Positions 21,019 to 22,507 of a DNA stretch of 22,507 nucleotides are shown piece by piece (positions within the stretch are counted from its first letter, which is position 1; every line of letters starts with the position of its first letter). This DNA comes from Rhizobiaceae bacterium. GTDB taxonomy: Bacteria; Pseudomonadota; Alphaproteobacteria; Rhizobiales; Rhizobiaceae. The notes below the pieces were generated by a model, which was not told the origin of the DNA, did no database searches, and worked only from the letters and a program-made list of their open reading frames with translations. Both the position numbers and the translations under genes were made by a program. Location: the NCBI GenBank assembly GCA_016793565.1, contig JAEUMA010000130.1, positions 1-22,507 of the forward strand, given 5' to 3'.

Positions 21019-22203
21019 CTACATATTCGCCAGCAGCGAAGGCGTCGGCCAGCCGTCGACCGGCAGGCCGAGGCGCATCTGCTCGCGGCGGATCGCCTCG
21101 CGCGTGTTGTTGCCCAGAACGCCGTCGATGCCGCCGACGTCGTAGCCCTTGTCGGCCAGCTTCTGCTGCAACTGCTTCATCATGTCGGACGACAGGCCTT
21201 CTTCAGGCTGGCGCGGATCGTAGGCCGGGGAGCCAGCGAGGCGCGTGGCCAGGTTGGCCGCCGTCAGCGTGTAGACGGCAGACTGGTTCCACTGCAGGTA
21301 GACGTCGTAGTTGTCGTAGGTGAGGAAGGCCGGACCCTTGCGCCCCATCGGCAGGGCTATGCCGGCGGAAAGGCCATTATCGGCCAGCGCGCTTCCGTCC
21401 GGCTGCGTCACGCCGAGCGTGATCCAGCGCGAAAGCGGCTGCTTGTTGTCGCGGCCGGTCTCCTCCCACGGCATCGCATCGGGCACGCGCACTTCCTGGA
21501 TCCAGGGTTCGCCGCGCTTCCAGCCACGCGACTGGATCTTGGCCGCCGTCGTCAGGATGACGTCCGGTGCGCTGTTGCGCACGTCGATCAAACCGTCGCC
21601 GTCGCCGTCGACGCCGCGCAGCAGAATGTCGGAAGGCAGCATCTGCGTCTGGCCGACTTCGCCCGCCCATGCGCCGGTGACGTCGGCCGGCAGTTCGCCA
21701 CGGTCGATGAGCGTCAGCAGCGGGACGATCTGCGGGCGGAAAAGGTCCGGCCGGCGGCAGTCATGCGCCAGCGTCAGCAGAGCCGAGAGCGTATGGAAAT
21801 TGCCCTGCACGGCGCCGAAGTCGGTCTCAAGCGCCCAGAATGCGGCAATCACGGGTCCCGGAACGCCGAACTCCTGCTCGGCGCGGGCGAAAGCGTCGGC
21901 ATACTTCGTGAGATTGGCGGCGCCGTGCTTGAGCCGGTACGCGGAGATCATGCGGCCGGAAAATTCGATGAAGGTCTGCGAAAAGACACCCTGCGCGCGG
22001 TCGCGCTCCAGCACCTTGGGGTCGAGCGTCGCGGCGTCGAGCGCGGCCAGACCTGTCGCACCGACGCCGGCGGTCTGTGCCTCGGCATGCATGGCTGCCT
22101 TCCAGGCCGCGAAGTCGCCGCCGCATTCTGCCTGTTGTGCCAGCGCGGGCGTCGCCGCGCCGAGCAAGGCGACCGCCACGAGCGCCTGGATATGGGTTCG
22201 CAT
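21019..22203 (-). CDS. MltB-type lytic murein transglycosylase with peptidoglycan-binding domain
   Basis: The protein is 394 residues. The signal peptide MRTHIQALVAVALLGAATPA ends near ALA-QQ (about residue 22). It lacks a lipobox, so the protein is periplasmic and not a lipoprotein. The catalytic domain (about 28-320) has FWALETDFG with Glu126 as the acid/base, and GEVGQTQMLPSDILLRG. An Asp-rich loop, DGDGDGLID at 199-207, corresponds to the EF-hand-like calcium site of E. coli Slt35/MltB. A C-terminal PG_binding_1 domain (about 330-394, LQQKLADKGYDVGGIDGVLG) follows. It cleaves peptidoglycan to 1,6-anhydro products. GGGGG six bases before the ATG at 22203 decides the start. The frame is open further upstream. 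A perfect TTGACA lies at 22299-22294, without a good -10. Confidence 0.93.
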   Translation of the reverse strand: MRTHIQALVAVALLGAATPALAQQAECGGDFAAWKAAMHAEAQTAGVGATGLAALDAATLDPKVLERDRAQGVFSQTFIEFSGRMISAYRLKHGAANLTKYADAFARAEQEFGVPGPVIAAFWALETDFGAVQGNFHTLSALLTLAHDCRRPDLFRPQIVPLLTLIDRGELPADVTGAWAGEVGQTQMLPSDILLRGVDGDGDGLIDVRNSAPDVILTTAAKIQSRGWKRGEPWIQEVRVPDAMPWEETGRDNKQPLSRWITLGVTQPDGSALADNGLSAGIALPMGRKGPAFLTYDNYDVYLQWNQSAVYTLTAANLATRLAGSPAYDPRQPEEGLSSDMMKQLQQKLADKGYDVGGIDGVLGNNTREAIRREQMRLGLPVDGWPTPSLLANM

Positions 22204-22355
22204 CCGGGACCCCCTGTTGTCGTTGCGGGGCGCATGACGCCGCCGTTTGGCCAAATTCAGGCAACGGAGAGTCCAAGGGCCATGTCGCGCCGTTGTCAAC
22301 CGATGCGCGTGTTCTTGGCTAATGCGCCTCAAGCTCTGTGTCCGGGTGGATGTCT

Positions 22356-22373
22356 AGAACGGTAAACCGCTCT
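22356..22373. terminator. Possible hairpin terminator after the muramidase gene
   Basis: AGAACGGT-AA-ACCGCTCT (22356-22373) is a near-perfect inverted repeat with one mismatch, overlapping the stop codon of the leftward muramidase frame. No T-run follows on the minus strand, so it is a weak candidate. Confidence 0.3.
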
Positions 22374-22507
22374 ATTTTGTGTTGGCCTTGAGCCATTTGC
22401 GCCAAGTGGCGGTGCTGCCGTTGAAGACGTTGATGTCGGACTTGCCGTCGATGCCCGGAATCACGCCGGTGCCAGTGTACTGCCAGAAGTGGAAGGGATG
22501 GTCGCCG
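22372..22507 (-). CDS. C-terminal end of a GH25-like muramidase (partial)
   Basis: The frame enters from the right edge and ends in TAG at 22374-22372. The visible 44 residues contain HPFHFWQYTGTGVIPGIDGK and DINVFNGS, followed by a basic tail ending WLKANTK. The WQYT...G..PGI.G..D.N.F.G pattern is the hallmark of the last strand and helix of glycoside hydrolase family 25 lysozymes (1,4-beta-N-acetylmuramidases). Together with the transglycosylase just downstream it makes a small cell-wall hydrolase pair, both transcribed leftward. Confidence 0.78.
   Translation of the reverse strand, partial: GDHPFHFWQYTGTGVIPGIDGKSDINVFNGSTATWRKWLKANTK

Overview
The window is a GC-rich, densely coding chromosomal segment. 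Gene content and codon use point to an alphaproteobacterium of the order Hyphomicrobiales, most like Mesorhizobium or its relatives in Phyllobacteriaceae. The main pointers are an HWE-type histidine kinase, an ArsR-methyltransferase fusion ahead of metF, short palindromic intergenic repeats of the rhizobial kind, an alphaproteobacterial-type SOS box (GTTC-N7-GTTC) and an EcfG-type promoter (GGAAC-N16-CGTT). There is no rRNA, tRNA, CRISPR array, IS element or prophage. It reads as ordinary chromosome with a few accessory insertions.

Layout. 1-50: start of a leftward gene cut by the window edge. 163-4321: an ABC importer (ATPase, two permeases, NMT1/THI5-like periplasmic binding protein) ending in a strong terminator. 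One permease junction holds a 32-codon ORF with stop/start overlaps at both ends. 4373-5311 (-): monoacylglycerol-lipase-like hydrolase. 5458-7107: ettA. 7174-8447: a RelB/RHH-like antitoxin, a RelE/ParE-like toxin broken by an in-frame amber codon, and tam. 8545-10154: a BglII/BstYI-like restriction endonuclease facing an MT-A70 adenine methyltransferase, with an inverted-repeat element between them. The methyltransferase has a perfect SOS-box match in its promoter region. 10302-12228: an EcfG-type (general stress) promoter, then an HWE histidine kinase and an overlapping single-domain response regulator of the FAT GUY type. 12284-14463: a small secreted protein, a KAS III-like synthase and a MOSC protein. 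14477-15318 (-): DUF2293 protein and TrmO. 15368-17318: a palindromic operator, an ArsR-methyltransferase regulator and metF. 17465-17551 (-): a 28-residue membrane peptide whose strong Shine-Dalgarno can be sequestered in a hairpin. 17730-20066: divergent EamA transporter and group IV PLP decarboxylase. 20132-21016: exported SMP-30-type beta-propeller. 21019-22507 (-): MltB-type lytic transglycosylase and the C-terminal end of a GH25-like muramidase.

Three parts look most worth pursuing. First, the candidate restriction-modification pair with putative LexA control of the methyltransferase. Second, the kinase/FAT GUY regulator pair behind a stress-sigma promoter, which would be a feedback or input arm of the general stress response. 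Third, the tiny membrane-peptide gene with a self-masked ribosome binding site. All family assignments were made by reading motifs, without database searches.
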